Below the pieces are notes generated by a model that was not told where the DNA came from, ran no database searches, and saw nothing but the letters and a program-made list of their open reading frames with translations. From Bacteroidota bacterium (GTDB taxonomy: Bacteria; Bacteroidota; Bacteroidia; Chitinophagales; Chitinophagaceae), in the NCBI GenBank assembly GCA_018268135.1, contig JAFDXD010000164.1, positions 1 to 56,755 on the forward strand: a stretch of DNA of 56,755 bases, in the 5' to 3' direction. A program made the translations under genes and the position numbers. The first letter of the stretch is position 1; every line of letters begins with the position of its first letter. Shown here piece after piece: positions 9,224 to 19,227 of the stretch.

Positions 9224-10564
9224 ATGCAAAAATATGTTTTCAAAAACATTAAGGTAGTAAATGAAGGCCAAATTATACCTGCCGATGTTTTGATAGTAAA
9301 TGATAGAATTGAAAAGATAAGTAGCCAGATAAACGAAAAAGGGAATATACATGAGATAAATGGCGAAGGGCTTCACCTGTTGCCCGGCGCTATAGACGAT
9401 CAGGTACATTTTAGAGAGCCTGGCCTTACCCATAAGGCGGATATTTATACTGAGAGCAGGGCTGCAGTAGCCGGGGGTGTTACCAGTTTTATGGAAATGC
9501 CCAATACCATACCCAATGCACTTACCATTAGCCTGCTGGAAGATAAGTATAAGATAGCGGCGCAAAAATCTGCCGCTAATTACTCTTTTTTTATGGGAGT
9601 AAGCAACGACAATGCCCCCGAGGCTTTAAAAGTAAATCAATTTAAAAACAATATTTGCGGTATTAAAATATTTATGGGAAGCAGCACCGGCAATATGCTG
9701 GTAGATAATCATAGCACCCTCAATAAAATATTTAGCGAAAGCGAAGTGCTCATAGCTACCCATTGCGAAGATGAAAGAATCATCAAAAGAAATTACGAAT
9801 CGCTAAAAAAAATAAAACCAATTCTTGATGCTTCTGACCATCCTATCATAAGAGATGCAGAAGCCTGTTTTGAATCATCTTTAATAGCCATACAGTTTGC
9901 ACAAAAGCATGGTAGCAGGCTTCATATTTTACACATCAGTACCGAAAAAGAATTACAGCTTTTTAGCAACATGCTACCGATTAAGGATAAACGCATTACT
10001 GCTGAAGTATGTGTACACCATCTGCATTTTACGGCTGAAGATTATGAAAAGCTTGGGTATAAAATAAAATGCAACCCGGCCATTAAAGCGCCCGAAAATA
10101 AAAAAGCTCTTTGGCAGGCGCTCAATGATGATAGGCTTGATGTGATAGCAACCGATCATGCGCCTCATCTTTTATCAGAAAAAGAAGGCCCTTATGAGCA
10201 TGCTCACGCAGGGCTGCCACTGGTACAGCACCCGGTATTATTGATGCTTTATCATCATAGTATCGGTAACATTACTTTAGAAACTATGGTACGCAAAATG
10301 AGCCATGCCGTAGCAGATTGCTTTCAGATAAAAGACAGGGGATACATACGGGAAGGATATTTTGCCGACCTGGTAGTAGCCAACTTAAACAAACCTTGTA
10401 CGGTACAAAAAAATAACCTGCTGTACAAATGCGGCTGGAGCCCTCTCGAAGGCTTTAAGTTTACTGCAAGCATAGAAAAAACCATGATAAATGGAAATAT
10501 GGTTTATGAAAACGGCAGCATAAATGACTCTTTTATTGGTAAAAGACTGTTATTTAACCGGTAA
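9224..10564 (+). CDS. pyrC: dihydroorotase, type I
   Basis: This 446-residue amidohydrolase closes carbamoyl-aspartate to dihydroorotate in de novo pyrimidine synthesis in the cytoplasm. Seen motifs are DDQVHFREPG (residues 58-67), GIKIFMGSS (the carboxylated Lys), ATHCEDE, RLHILHIST and IATDHAPH, which supply the rest of the binuclear zinc site. The usual HxH metal motif reads QVH here: Gln60 replaces the first His. I believe this substitution occurs in other Bacteroidota dihydroorotases. The gene is followed after 14 bp by the MutS-like gene and is probably co-transcribed with it. The other pyrimidine gene in the window, pyrD, is 17 kb away. Confidence 0.9.
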   Translation: MQKYVFKNIKVVNEGQIIPADVLIVNDRIEKISSQINEKGNIHEINGEGLHLLPGAIDDQVHFREPGLTHKADIYTESRAAVAGGVTSFMEMPNTIPNALTISLLEDKYKIAAQKSAANYSFFMGVSNDNAPEALKVNQFKNNICGIKIFMGSSTGNMLVDNHSTLNKIFSESEVLIATHCEDERIIKRNYESLKKIKPILDASDHPIIRDAEACFESSLIAIQFAQKHGSRLHILHISTEKELQLFSNMLPIKDKRITAEVCVHHLHFTAEDYEKLGYKIKCNPAIKAPENKKALWQALNDDRLDVIATDHAPHLLSEKEGPYEHAHAGLPLVQHPVLLMLYHHSIGNITLETMVRKMSHAVADCFQIKDRGYIREGYFADLVVANLNKPCTVQKNNLLYKCGWSPLEGFKFTASIEKTMINGNMVYENGSINDSFIGKRLLFNR

Positions 10565-10578
10565 AATCTATTTATTAA

Positions 10579-11895
10579 ATGGAAATTGACAAAACTACCT
10601 TTGCAGACCTCTTAATTTTTAACAATGGAGATGAAGAGTCATTGTTTCAAAAGTTAGACCTTACCACTACTACCCACGGCAGCGAACAATTAAGAATTAA
10701 TTTTTCTGCATCACTACCAGGTAAGGAAGAAATAATAGCCATACAGCAAACCTTGCAACTTATAATAAGTAAGCAAGCCGGGTGGCCTACCTTAATAAAT
10801 AATGGTACGGTGATGGTAGTAGAAAAGTTTTTTGACTCTGCAATAGCCCAACTGCCTTCGCACCCATCTGCCGTAGAAACATATAGCTACAAAATATTAC
10901 ACGGCCCCGATTATGCATTGGTAAAATATTCTGTAAAACATTGTTTTGATTTTATCAAATCTTTTAAAATACTATTGCAACTTTTTAGCGATGAAATAAT
11001 ACCTGCTCCATTGCAAAAAGTATTGCAGGAAATAAACCGCATTGTACAAAAAGAACAATTTGCCGTTATTGAAAAATATAAAAGCAGTGATGACCTGCCT
11101 AATAGCCAAAAACTGGAGCTGGCATACTTTATAAGATACGGCTACAAACATAATATGCTTGAACTGGTGCTACTCTATGCAAAATTAGATGCCTGGCAAA
11201 GTATGGCAAAAGCAGTACAAAAATTTCAGCTAGCGTTTCCTCAATTTTCGGATAGCGAAGAGCCGGTAATAGAAACAAAAGGGCTGTATCATTTACTGGT
11301 AGATAAGCCGGTGCCTTATGACTTAGTACTAAACCAGAAAACTAATTTTTTATTTTTAACGGGTGCCAACATGGGTGGCAAAAGTACTTGTATTAAATCG
11401 GTGGGCTCTGCAGTATTTTTGGCACATATTGGCATGGGTGTACCGGCCAGGCAAATGAAACTAAGCAGATTTGATGGTATGCTGAGCAATATAAATGTAG
11501 TTGACAATATATCTAAAGGAGAAAGTTATTTTTACAATGAAGTGCAGCGCATCAAACGAACCATTACTAAAATAAGTGATGGAAAAAATTGGCTCATTTT
11601 AATTGATGAACTTTTTAAAGGCACAAATGTACAAGATGCCATGAAGTGCAGCTATGCTGTAATTGAAGGCTTATTAAAAATAAAAAATTCGTTATTCATC
11701 CTCTCTACACATTTGTACGAAATAGGTGAAAGCCTGAAAAAATATCCAAACATTGATTTTAAATATTTTGAAACCAGCATTGTAGATGATCAAATACACT
11801 TTAGTTATCTTTTAAAAGATGGGATAAGCAACGATCGTATTGGCTACCTGATTTTAAAAACAGAAGGAGTAGTAGGAATGCTTGAAAAATTATAA
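10579..11895 (+). CDS. MutS-related ATPase lacking mismatch-recognition domain
   Basis: This 438-residue protein has the MutS ATPase domain in its C-terminal half: Walker A GANMGGKST at about residues 261-269, Walker B LILIDELFKGTN, and the STHLYEI switch. The first 250 residues resemble a shortened MutS core (helical lever and clamp). The mismatch-recognition and connector domains are missing, and there is no Smr nuclease domain as in MutS2. Such MutS-like proteins are common in Bacteroidota and have no firmly assigned role. The gene starts 14 bp after pyrC. It is not the mismatch-repair MutS itself, which usually has more than 850 residues. Confidence 0.85.
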   Translation: MEIDKTTFADLLIFNNGDEESLFQKLDLTTTTHGSEQLRINFSASLPGKEEIIAIQQTLQLIISKQAGWPTLINNGTVMVVEKFFDSAIAQLPSHPSAVETYSYKILHGPDYALVKYSVKHCFDFIKSFKILLQLFSDEIIPAPLQKVLQEINRIVQKEQFAVIEKYKSSDDLPNSQKLELAYFIRYGYKHNMLELVLLYAKLDAWQSMAKAVQKFQLAFPQFSDSEEPVIETKGLYHLLVDKPVPYDLVLNQKTNFLFLTGANMGGKSTCIKSVGSAVFLAHIGMGVPARQMKLSRFDGMLSNINVVDNISKGESYFYNEVQRIKRTITKISDGKNWLILIDELFKGTNVQDAMKCSYAVIEGLLKIKNSLFILSTHLYEIGESLKKYPNIDFKYFETSIVDDQIHFSYLLKDGISNDRIGYLILKTEGVVGMLEKL

Positions 11896-12105
11896 GACAG
11901 TTTCTCATTTTTTTTGCTGAAAAAAGATTTACTGCTGAAGGGCTGCACCGCTTAGCTGTAAATCCTTTTTGCATTTAGATGGGCGGGTTGGCCTGCAAAA
12001 AATATTGAAAGCGGGCGGTGGGCAACTGCTGATACTTTGCAAAAGCTGAAAGCGCCAATTGTATTTTGAAAAGCATATTTTTATTACATTGCAAAAAAGC
12101 AAAGT

Positions 12106-13650
12106 ATGCTTGTGAAAACTTTTGGCAGTGCTGTATATGGCGTAGAAGCCATCACCATTACGGTAGAGGTAAATGTAAACAATCAGGGGCAGCATTATTT
12201 TATAGTAGGCCTGCCTGATAATGCTGTAAAAGAAAGTTTGCAAAGAGTAGAAAGCGCCATTAAAAGCAATCAATATTACATGCCCCGTACAAAGCTTGTG
12301 GTAAATTTAGCGCCGGCTGATATTAAAAAAACAGGCTCTGCATTTGACCTTCCTATTGCCATTGGTACCCTTGCCGCTACAGAGCAAATTGAAAACCCCG
12401 AGCGTTTAGAAAAATTTGTATTAATGGGCGAACTAAGCCTTGATGGCAGCTTGCGCCCCATTAAAGGTGCATTGCCCATTGCCATACAGGCACGTAAAGA
12501 ACAGTTTGAAGGATTGATACTTCCGGCTGCCAATGCTAAAGAGGCTGCCATGGTAAATAATTTAAAAGTATATGCGGTATCGCATATAAATGACGTAATT
12601 AATTTTTTTAAAGATGAAACAAGCCTGCAACCTACTTATGTAAATACACGGGAAGAATTTGCAAATGCACAGAGTAATTTTGACATAGATTTTAGCGATG
12701 TAAAAGGGCAGGAAAATATAAAACGTGCCCTTGAAATAGCAGCAGCAGGTGGCCACAATGCAATATTGATAGGCCCTCCGGGGGCGGGCAAAACTATGCT
12801 TGCAAAAAGATTACCCACCATACTGCCACCGCTTACATTACAGGAGGCATTGGAAACTACAAAAATACATAGCGTAGCAGGCAAACTTCCGGAGAATGCA
12901 ACGCTGGTGAGTAAACGCCCTTTTAGATCGCCGCATCATACCATTTCTGATGTAGCGCTGGTGGGTGGCGGGGGCAATCCGCAGCCGGGCGAAATATCAT
13001 TGGCACATAATGGAGTTTTATTTTTAGATGAATTGCCCGAATTTAAAAGAACCGTTTTGGAAGTGATGCGGCAACCAATGGAAGAAAGAAGGGTAACCAT
13101 TAGCCGGGCAAAAATTGCATTAGATTTTCCGGCAAGCTTTATGCTGGTAGCCAGTATGAACCCCTGCCCTTGCGGCTATTTCAACCATCCCGAAAAAGAA
13201 TGTACCTGCGGCCCCGGTGTGGTGCAAAAATATTTGAGCAAAATATCGGGGCCATTGTTAGACAGGATAGACCTGCATGTAGAAGTAACACCGGTGGCAT
13301 TTAGCGAGCTTTCGTCTGAACAAAATTTTGAAAAAAGTGAAAAGATAAGAGCACGTGTAATAAATGCCCGTGATATACAAGCGGCACGGTATAAAAATTT
13401 ACCAGGGGTATATGCCAATGCTCAAATGAGCAGCCAAACCTTAAAAGAAATTTGTACCATATCTACCGTGGGGCAAAATTTATTAAAAACAGCAATGGAA
13501 AAATTGAACCTGAGCGCCCGAGCCTATGACCGTATTTTAAAAGTAAGCCGTACCATTGCCGACCTTGCTGCAAGCGATGACATTAAGCCGGAGCACCTTG
13601 CAGAAGCCATTCAATACAGGAGCCTTGACAGGGAAGGCTGGGGAGGCTAA
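12106..13650 (+). CDS. comM: YifB/ComM family Mg-chelatase-like AAA ATPase
   Basis: This 514-residue protein has an N-terminal Lon-protease-like S16 fold (residues 1-165, without the catalytic Ser/Lys dyad activity expected of Lon), a Mg-chelatase-type AAA+ domain with Walker A GPPGAGKT near residue 223, the Walker B segment VLFLDELPEF, and a C-terminal chelatase-like lid. The Cys-rich insert NPCPCGYFNHPEKECTCGP is typical of the family. In naturally transformable bacteria ComM is a branch-migration helicase for integrating donor DNA. The full length suggests it is functional. The gene is preceded by 210 bp without a gene and has no competence neighbour in the window. Confidence 0.88.
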   Translation: MLVKTFGSAVYGVEAITITVEVNVNNQGQHYFIVGLPDNAVKESLQRVESAIKSNQYYMPRTKLVVNLAPADIKKTGSAFDLPIAIGTLAATEQIENPERLEKFVLMGELSLDGSLRPIKGALPIAIQARKEQFEGLILPAANAKEAAMVNNLKVYAVSHINDVINFFKDETSLQPTYVNTREEFANAQSNFDIDFSDVKGQENIKRALEIAAAGGHNAILIGPPGAGKTMLAKRLPTILPPLTLQEALETTKIHSVAGKLPENATLVSKRPFRSPHHTISDVALVGGGGNPQPGEISLAHNGVLFLDELPEFKRTVLEVMRQPMEERRVTISRAKIALDFPASFMLVASMNPCPCGYFNHPEKECTCGPGVVQKYLSKISGPLLDRIDLHVEVTPVAFSELSSEQNFEKSEKIRARVINARDIQAARYKNLPGVYANAQMSSQTLKEICTISTVGQNLLKTAMEKLNLSARAYDRILKVSRTIADLAASDDIKPEHLAEAIQYRSLDREGWGG

Positions 13651-13878
13651 GATTTTTTTTGATGCAAAAAAATACTCAATAAGTATTTGGATTGTAATTT
13701 ATTTTGATCATCAGCCATGCATTAAAGAAGCAAAAGGCAAGTGCAAAAAAAAATTGCTGTTAGCCAAAATACCTTCTTATGTTTTTATTTTATGATTATG
13801 ACAACTAAAAACTTGAGTGCTATCATTTATTTTCCGCAAAAAATGAAATATTTTGCACTGTAAAAAAATAAAAAATTA

Positions 13879-14277
13879 GTGATTGAAATAATGATATACG
13901 CTGCTGTGGCTTTTATACTTGGCTTTGCCATAGCCTGGGTATGGCGAAGTGCTACAGTTGTAAAAATAAAAAAGTCGGAAAATAGCGCCAATGGTAGCTG
14001 GGAAAGAGAGAAGCTGATGAAAGAAAATGCACAAAAAGAAGTATTGTTTACCCTCAATGCTAAAGAGCAGGCAGAAAGAGAATTTGAAAAAAAATTGAAG
14101 GCGGCCAACCAAATTATCAAACAAATGGACAACGATATTTTGCTTTTGCAAAAAAACAATGAAGAAACAGAAGCATTGCTAAAAGCCGGCAAGCCAGAGT
14201 TGCACCAGGTAAAGAAGCAATTAATAGAAGCCAATAATACCATTGCAAGGTATAAGGCGCAATTGGGGCTCAAATAA
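13879..14277 (+). CDS. small single-span membrane protein with coiled coil
   Basis: This protein has about 132 residues. One membrane segment (about residues 5-22) is followed by a long charged helix rich in Lys, Glu, Gln and Ala with heptad spacing, so it is probably an inner-membrane protein with a cytoplasmic or periplasmic coiled coil. The frame opens at a GTG (13879), with an ATG four codons later (13891); no ribosome binding site decides between them. I do not recognise the family. No enzymatic motif is visible. Confidence 0.6.
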   Translation: MIEIMIYAAVAFILGFAIAWVWRSATVVKIKKSENSANGSWEREKLMKENAQKEVLFTLNAKEQAEREFEKKLKAANQIIKQMDNDILLLQKNNEETEALLKAGKPELHQVKKQLIEANNTIARYKAQLGLK

Positions 14278-14292
14278 TCTTGCAGCCCATCT

Positions 14293-14315
14293 ACCTGCTA
14301 CCAGTCAGCAGGTTT
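14293..14315 (+). terminator. weak hairpin after the coiled-coil gene
   Basis: ACCTGCT (14293-14299) and AGCAGGT (14307-14313) form a 7-bp stem with a 7-nt loop, followed by only three T. It may be a weak terminator for the small membrane-protein gene. Confidence 0.3.
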
Positions 14316-14394
14316 GTAATACCATCCAGCCAAATGCCTTCTATAAAATCAAGGCAATTTCTTAAATTACACATTTACACTAAAATACTAATTG

Positions 14395-15924
14395 ATGAAA
14401 AAATTTATTATTCCTATTGCTGTACTGATACTATATTCAGGCGCTTCATTTGCACAAAGAAAACCGCAGGCAGAAGCAGCACCTGCTGCAGATAAACCGG
14501 TAGTGTACAACCGCATGGTAAATACAGATACCAGTGTAACCACCCGACACGAAATAACGGTAAAGGGTGTACGCATTCCTTACACTGCCACGGCAGGCAC
14601 TATGCCCGTGTGGAATGATGATGGCAAAGCAGATGCATCTGTATTCTATACTTATTATGAGCGTACAGACGTTACCGATAGAGCATCGAGGCCATTGATA
14701 ATTTCGTTTAATGGCGGCCCCGGCACTCCATCTGTATGGATGGAAATTGGCTATACCGGCCCACGGATTTTAAATGTAGATGAAGAAGGGTATCCATTGC
14801 AACCCTATGGCCTGCATGATAACAATTATAGTATTATTGATGTAGCAGACATTGTGTATATAGATCCTGTAAACACTGGATTTTCTCGCCCGGTAAGTAA
14901 AGATGTGGCAGGAAGTAAATTTTTTGGAGTAAATGAAGATATACACTACCTGGCAGAATGGATCAATACATTTGTAACCAGAAAAAACAGGTGGGCATCT
15001 CCCAAATATTTAATTGGCGAAAGCTATGGCACCACAAGGGTTTCGGGCCTGGCGCTTGAGTTGCAAAATGCAGAATGGATGTACCTCAATGGCGTGATAT
15101 TGGTATCTCCTACTGACCTTGGTATTGAACGCAAAGGACCGGTAGAGCAATCATTATTGCTTCCTTATTTTTCGGCTACTGCCTGGTATCACAAGGCGCT
15201 TGGCAGCGATTTGCAACAAAAAGATCTTACCAGTTTTTTACCTGATGTAGAAAAATTTACCATTGACGAACTATTGCCTGCAATGGCTAAGGGAAGCTCA
15301 TTAAGCGCTACAGATAAAGATGCCATAGCAACTAAAATGGCTATGTACAGTGGGCTTTCTAAAAAAGTAATTTTACAACACAATCTTGATATACCCGCCG
15401 ATTTTTATTGGAAAGAATTATTACGTGATAAAGGGTTCACTATCGGCAGGCTCGACTCGAGGTATAAAGGCATTGACAGACAGGATGCAGGCGATAGCCC
15501 GGATTATAATGCAGAGTTAACCTCATGGCTGCACTCTTTTACTCCGGCCATTAATATTTATTTGAGAGATGAACTTAATTTTAAAACAGATCTTAAATAC
15601 AACATGTTTGGCAATGTGTATCCCTGGAATAATAAAGGCGACAGAACGGGCGAAAATCTACGCCAGGCAATGGCTCAAAACCCTTATCTGCACTTAATGG
15701 TACAGTCGGGTTATTATGATGGCGCCTGCGATTATTTTAATGCAAAATATAGCCTTTGGCAATTAGACCCAAGCGGCAAACTTAATGATCGCATAAGCTG
15801 GCATGGCTATCGTAGCGGGCACATGCTTTACCTGCGCAAGCCCGATTTAGTAGAAGCCAATGACCAAATAAGGGCGTTTATTAAATCATCTATTCCTAAG
15901 CAGGGTATGCCTGCAAAATATTGA
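14395..15924 (+). CDS. secreted serine carboxypeptidase, S10 family
   Basis: This protein has about 509 residues and a signal peptide ending near residue 22 (ASFAQ). It has the S10 fold: the oxyanion segment SFNGGPGTPS, the nucleophile Ser210 in GESYG, the Asp region SGYYDGACDYF and the His in HGYRSGHMLYL. S10 enzymes release C-terminal amino acids from peptides and work in the periplasm or outside the cell. The start at 14395 (ATG) gives a normal Lys-Lys n-region; a TTG one codon earlier is less likely. A perfect 16-bp terminator follows 28 bp after the stop. Confidence 0.9.
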   Translation: MKKFIIPIAVLILYSGASFAQRKPQAEAAPAADKPVVYNRMVNTDTSVTTRHEITVKGVRIPYTATAGTMPVWNDDGKADASVFYTYYERTDVTDRASRPLIISFNGGPGTPSVWMEIGYTGPRILNVDEEGYPLQPYGLHDNNYSIIDVADIVYIDPVNTGFSRPVSKDVAGSKFFGVNEDIHYLAEWINTFVTRKNRWASPKYLIGESYGTTRVSGLALELQNAEWMYLNGVILVSPTDLGIERKGPVEQSLLLPYFSATAWYHKALGSDLQQKDLTSFLPDVEKFTIDELLPAMAKGSSLSATDKDAIATKMAMYSGLSKKVILQHNLDIPADFYWKELLRDKGFTIGRLDSRYKGIDRQDAGDSPDYNAELTSWLHSFTPAINIYLRDELNFKTDLKYNMFGNVYPWNNKGDRTGENLRQAMAQNPYLHLMVQSGYYDGACDYFNAKYSLWQLDPSGKLNDRISWHGYRSGHMLYLRKPDLVEANDQIRAFIKSSIPKQGMPAKY

Positions 15925-15952
15925 TTGAAAAAAAAAGTTTTAGTAATTGCAT

Positions 15953-15997
15953 AAAAACCTTTGTAAGTTTATACAGACTTACAAAGGTTTTTTTTAT
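15953..15997. terminator. perfect 16-bp stem terminator
   Basis: AAAAACCTTTGTAAGT (15953-15968) and ACTTACAAAGGTTTTT (15977-15992) pair without mismatch around an 8-nt loop, and more T follow. It ends the S10 peptidase transcript. It sits only 8 bp before the next ATG, so it also lies in the leader of the hydrolase gene if that gene is read through. Confidence 0.85.
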
Positions 15998-15999
15998 TA

Positions 16000-16653
16000 A
16001 TGCAGCATATATACATATTTAGCGGACTAGGCGCCGACAAAAGAATTTTTCAGAATCTTGACTTTGAGGGTATGGAAGTACATTTTGTAGATTGGATAAC
16101 GCCTCTACCAAAAGAAGCCATAGAAGAGTATGCAAAAAGAATATCGCAAAAAATTACTTCTAACAGCCCCATCATTATTGGCCTTTCATTTGGCGGTATG
16201 CTTGCCATAGAAATTGGAAAAATAATATATACCGAAAAAATCATTCTCATTTCATCTGCTAAAACCAAAAGTGAGCTGCCATTTTATTACCGGATTGCCG
16301 GCAGGCTGGGATTGCAAAAAATAATACCGGTAAGTTTTTTTAAAACACCAACTTACTTTAGCAACTGGTATTTTGGCACAGAAAATATTAAGGATAAAAA
16401 AGTTTTGGCCGACATTATGCAGGATGCGGATCCCGTTTTTTTAAAATGGGCAATTGAAAAAATATTGAATTGGAAAAATACTGTTACCCTGTCAAACCTG
16501 TATCATATACATGGCACAAGAGATATTGCACTACCCATATTATTTGTAAAGCCCAATGTAAAAGTGCCCGGTGCCGGGCATTTAATGGTGTATAATAAAC
16601 CTGTAATTATTTCGGAGTTTATTAAAAAAACAATTGCAGCTAAGCTACCGTAA
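16000..16653 (+). CDS. small alpha/beta hydrolase
   Basis: This 217-residue enzyme has a complete alpha/beta-hydrolase triad: Ser63 in the nucleophile elbow GLSFGG, an Asp in HGTRDIALP, and a His in GAGHLMV. The N-terminal strand [14 protein letters not shown] supplies the oxyanion loop. It has no signal peptide and should be cytoplasmic. The start lies directly after the strong hairpin that ends the upstream gene. Its last 14 bp overlap the 3' end of the convergent aldolase gene. Substrate unknown: esterase or thioesterase-like activity is possible. Confidence 0.8.
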   Translation: MQHIYIFSGLGADKRIFQNLDFEGMEVHFVDWITPLPKEAIEEYAKRISQKITSNSPIIIGLSFGGMLAIEIGKIIYTEKIILISSAKTKSELPFYYRIAGRLGLQKIIPVSFFKTPTYFSNWYFGTENIKDKKVLADIMQDADPVFLKWAIEKILNWKNTVTLSNLYHIHGTRDIALPILFVKPNVKVPGAGHLMVYNKPVIISEFIKKTIAAKLP

Positions 16654-17713
16654 TTTCTTTTGACAAATAAATATCCTGAATGGTATGCAGTAATTCTACG
16701 CCATCTTTCATTGGTTTCTGAAAAGATTTTCTGCCGGAGATGAGGCCTGTACCGCCGGCCCGTTTATTTATAATAGCCGTTAAAGCTGCTTCTTTTAAAT
16801 CTTTATCACCATCAGATGCGCCACCAGAGTTGATAAGCCCGGCACGGCCCATGTAGCAATTAGCTACCTGGTATCGGCAAAGATCAATTGGGTTGTCGGT
16901 AGTAAGTTTGGTATAAATCCGGTTATCTAATTTGCCATAGCTGCTACCACCGGTATTGAGTGCTTTGTAGCCTCCATTATTTTCTGGCAATTTTTGCTTA
17001 ATAATATCTGCCTGTATAGTAGCTCCTAAATAATTAGCCTGACCGGTAAGGTCTGCAGATACATGATAATCTACCCCTCCTTTTTTAAAAGCATCGTTGC
17101 GTAAATAACACCAAAGTACAGTAGCCATTCCTAACTCGTGAGCTTCAGCAAAGGCTTTTGGTACTTCTACTATCTGACGGTCTGATTGTTCTGATCCAAA
17201 ATAAATAGTAGCGCCTACTGCTGCAGCGCCAAGATTCCAGGCTTCTCTAACCGTACCATACATGGTTTGGTCAAACTTGTTGGGGTAAGTAAGCAATTCA
17301 TTGTGATTTATTTTTGCAATAAACGGAATTTTATGAGCATATTTTCTTGCCATAATACCCAATCCTCCAAATGTAGTAGCTACTGCATTGCAGCCTCCTT
17401 CTATGCCAAGCTTAATAATATTTTCGGGATCAAAATAAATTGGATTTGGCGCAAAAGATGCTCCAGCACTATGTTCTACGCCCTGGTCAACCGGCAATAT
17501 GGATAAATGACCCGTGCCTGAAAGCCTGCCGGTATTAAATATTCTTGATAAATTATTTAATGTAGGGATATTCCTGTCTGACAAGGCATATACTCTGTCA
17601 ATAAAATCAGGGCCAGGCAAAATAAGCTGGCTCTTTACTATTGTTTTACACTTATGTGTCAGCAATCCTTCATTTTCTTTTCCTATTAAGGACGCAATAT
17701 CTTTGTAATTCAT
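16640..17713 (-). CDS. fbaB: class I fructose-bisphosphate aldolase (DhnA type)
   Basis: This 357-residue enzyme is of the archaeal/FbaB type of class I aldolase, which cleaves fructose-1,6-bisphosphate to glyceraldehyde-3-phosphate and dihydroxyacetone phosphate through a Schiff base. Family motifs are [12 protein letters not shown] (residues 73-84), FIAKINHNE, and ADIIKQK with the probable Schiff-base Lys239. The phosphate-binding segment is [11 protein letters not shown] near the C-terminus. It has no signal peptide. It converges on the hydrolase gene with a 14-bp overlap and no terminator between them. Full length and all key regions are present. Confidence 0.92.
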   Translation of the reverse strand: MNYKDIASLIGKENEGLLTHKCKTIVKSQLILPGPDFIDRVYALSDRNIPTLNNLSRIFNTGRLSGTGHLSILPVDQGVEHSAGASFAPNPIYFDPENIIKLGIEGGCNAVATTFGGLGIMARKYAHKIPFIAKINHNELLTYPNKFDQTMYGTVREAWNLGAAAVGATIYFGSEQSDRQIVEVPKAFAEAHELGMATVLWCYLRNDAFKKGGVDYHVSADLTGQANYLGATIQADIIKQKLPENNGGYKALNTGGSSYGKLDNRIYTKLTTDNPIDLCRYQVANCYMGRAGLINSGGASDGDKDLKEAALTAIINKRAGGTGLISGRKSFQKPMKDGVELLHTIQDIYLSKEITVA

Positions 17714-17751
17714 CGTCGTAAGTTTTATTAATAAATTTACAATTTGTTCAT

Positions 17752-18882
17752 TTACAAATTTGTTTTTTCTGCAGCAGCATCTGCATTTGCCAGGTTATTG
17801 GCCACTTGTTTCTTTATTCTTTTACGTTTTATCCTGGTAGGTACTTCATCGCCCAGTAGCCTGCCCCAGGGTTTCATTTCGGGAAGCCTGTCGAAAATAA
17901 TTTTTAGTATGGCCAAAAACGGAATAGATAAAAACATTCCTGACATTCCCCACAATGCTCCACCAAGCAGTACAATCACTATTGAAAAAAATGCATTTAT
18001 TTTTACTCTTGATGATACTAATAAAGGAACCAAAAAATGATTATCTATAAATTGAATTAATGAATAAGCAGCTATTATTAATATTGGTATGGTTAATCCG
18101 TCTTTGGTAACTACGGAAATTAATACCGGCAAAATAATTGCAACCAATCCTCCGATATAGGGCAAAAAATTTAGCAATGCCCCAATAACACCAAGCAAAA
18201 CAGCGTATTGTACACCTAACAATAATAAGGCGGTTACGTTCATTGCCGCCACCACCAATGCTTCTAATAAAAGCCCCACCATATAGCTTTGTATGGCTGC
18301 TTTTGTTTCTCCAAGCACTTCAGATACTTTATCAGAATTTTCTTCTGCAAATACTTCATGCAAAAAATTTAGAATTAAATTTTTATAATAAAGCAATAAA
18401 AAAATATAAATAGGCACCAGCACAAAAAATCCAATGGTGCTTAATGCAGTACCCAGTGTTTTCCCTACAATTGCCTGGCTGCTGCTCAAGGCATCCGAAA
18501 TCATTTTTTGTTGCCTGGCAATTGTAACATTCATTTCGGTGGCCAACCAGTGCTGTAATTGTGAAAAATGCTGATTGAAACTTTCTTTAAAGGCAGGAAG
18601 ATTGTCTCCGAAGCTTATGAATTGTGTAGTAATAAAAAATAAAATACCCGATACTACCAAAATAGCAAGCGTAAGTGCAATGATGATTGCCGCAACTTTA
18701 TGAATTCCCTTTTTCTGCATTTTATTAACCAACGGGTTTAATAAAATTGCCATAATTAAGGAAAATGCAATGGGTGAAAGAATATCACGTAAGGTATAAA
18801 GAGAAATGCTAAGCAACACTAAGCCAAATAATACTACAGTGCTTTTAAAATAAAACGGATATTGCTTTACAGGTAATTTCAT
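17752..18882 (-). CDS. AI-2E/PerM family membrane transporter
   Basis: This protein has about 376 residues and seven or eight predicted membrane segments. It has the family's pattern of two N-terminal helices, a soluble middle region (about residues 80-130), and a C-terminal hydrophobic half with [14 protein letters not shown] and [17 protein letters not shown]. The family is named after autoinducer-2 export (TqsA), but members also act as Na+/H+ antiporters and PerM-like permeases, so the substrate is open. The frame runs up to 18978. I choose the ATG at 18882 because the extra 32 codons do not look like family sequence. The C-terminal tail is strongly basic. It starts 38 bp upstream of the aldolase gene and could share a transcript with it. 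Confidence 0.82.
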   Translation of the reverse strand: MKLPVKQYPFYFKSTVVLFGLVLLSISLYTLRDILSPIAFSLIMAILLNPLVNKMQKKGIHKVAAIIIALTLAILVVSGILFFITTQFISFGDNLPAFKESFNQHFSQLQHWLATEMNVTIARQQKMISDALSSSQAIVGKTLGTALSTIGFFVLVPIYIFLLLYYKNLILNFLHEVFAEENSDKVSEVLGETKAAIQSYMVGLLLEALVVAAMNVTALLLLGVQYAVLLGVIGALLNFLPYIGGLVAIILPVLISVVTKDGLTIPILIIAAYSLIQFIDNHFLVPLLVSSRVKINAFFSIVIVLLGGALWGMSGMFLSIPFLAILKIIFDRLPEMKPWGRLLGDEVPTRIKRKRIKKQVANNLANADAAAEKTNL

Positions 18883-19227
18883 AAATAAAATTTGTAATAA
18901 AGTTAAAAAGTAAAACCGGCTTACTTGATTTTTTGTCAGGTAATTTGAAAAGAAAAAATCATTCCTAAATGTTACCAAAATATTAAATAATACTTAAGAA
19001 TGTACTGCAATCTTTAAAAAAAGCCTGTTTGGGCATATTTAAGTAAAATTTTTAAAACTCAATACAGTAAAGGATTTCAAAGCACTCACCTTCTGTTTAA
19101 GATGCCATAACACTCTTTTATTTGGTTTGCCCGGGCATACAAGGCCAGTTACTTTTGCATTATGATTGATTGCTTGTATGAAAATAAAATAACAATTCAT
19201 ACTAACATTCAAAAAAAAACAACAGAT
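18883..19227. other. divergent intergenic region, 345 bp
   Basis: This gap separates the permease gene (minus) from the small exported-protein gene (plus). Besides the promoter at 19126-19157 I see nothing conserved in it. The short open frame from 19162 is the upstream extension of the exported-protein ORF. Confidence 0.5.
19126..19157 (+). promoter_or_regulatory. consensus Bacteroidota promoter
   Basis: TTTG at 19126-19129, a 20-nt spacer and TACTTTTG at 19150-19157 match both halves of the Bacteroidota sigma-ABfr consensus. Transcription should start near 19164, about 64 nt before the ATG at 19228. Confidence 0.7.

Noticed and set aside
9170-9565. 131-codon minus-strand frame opposite the start of pyrC
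   Set aside because: It overlaps the start of pyrC and the Wzi-like gene, and the composition is that of a shadow frame.
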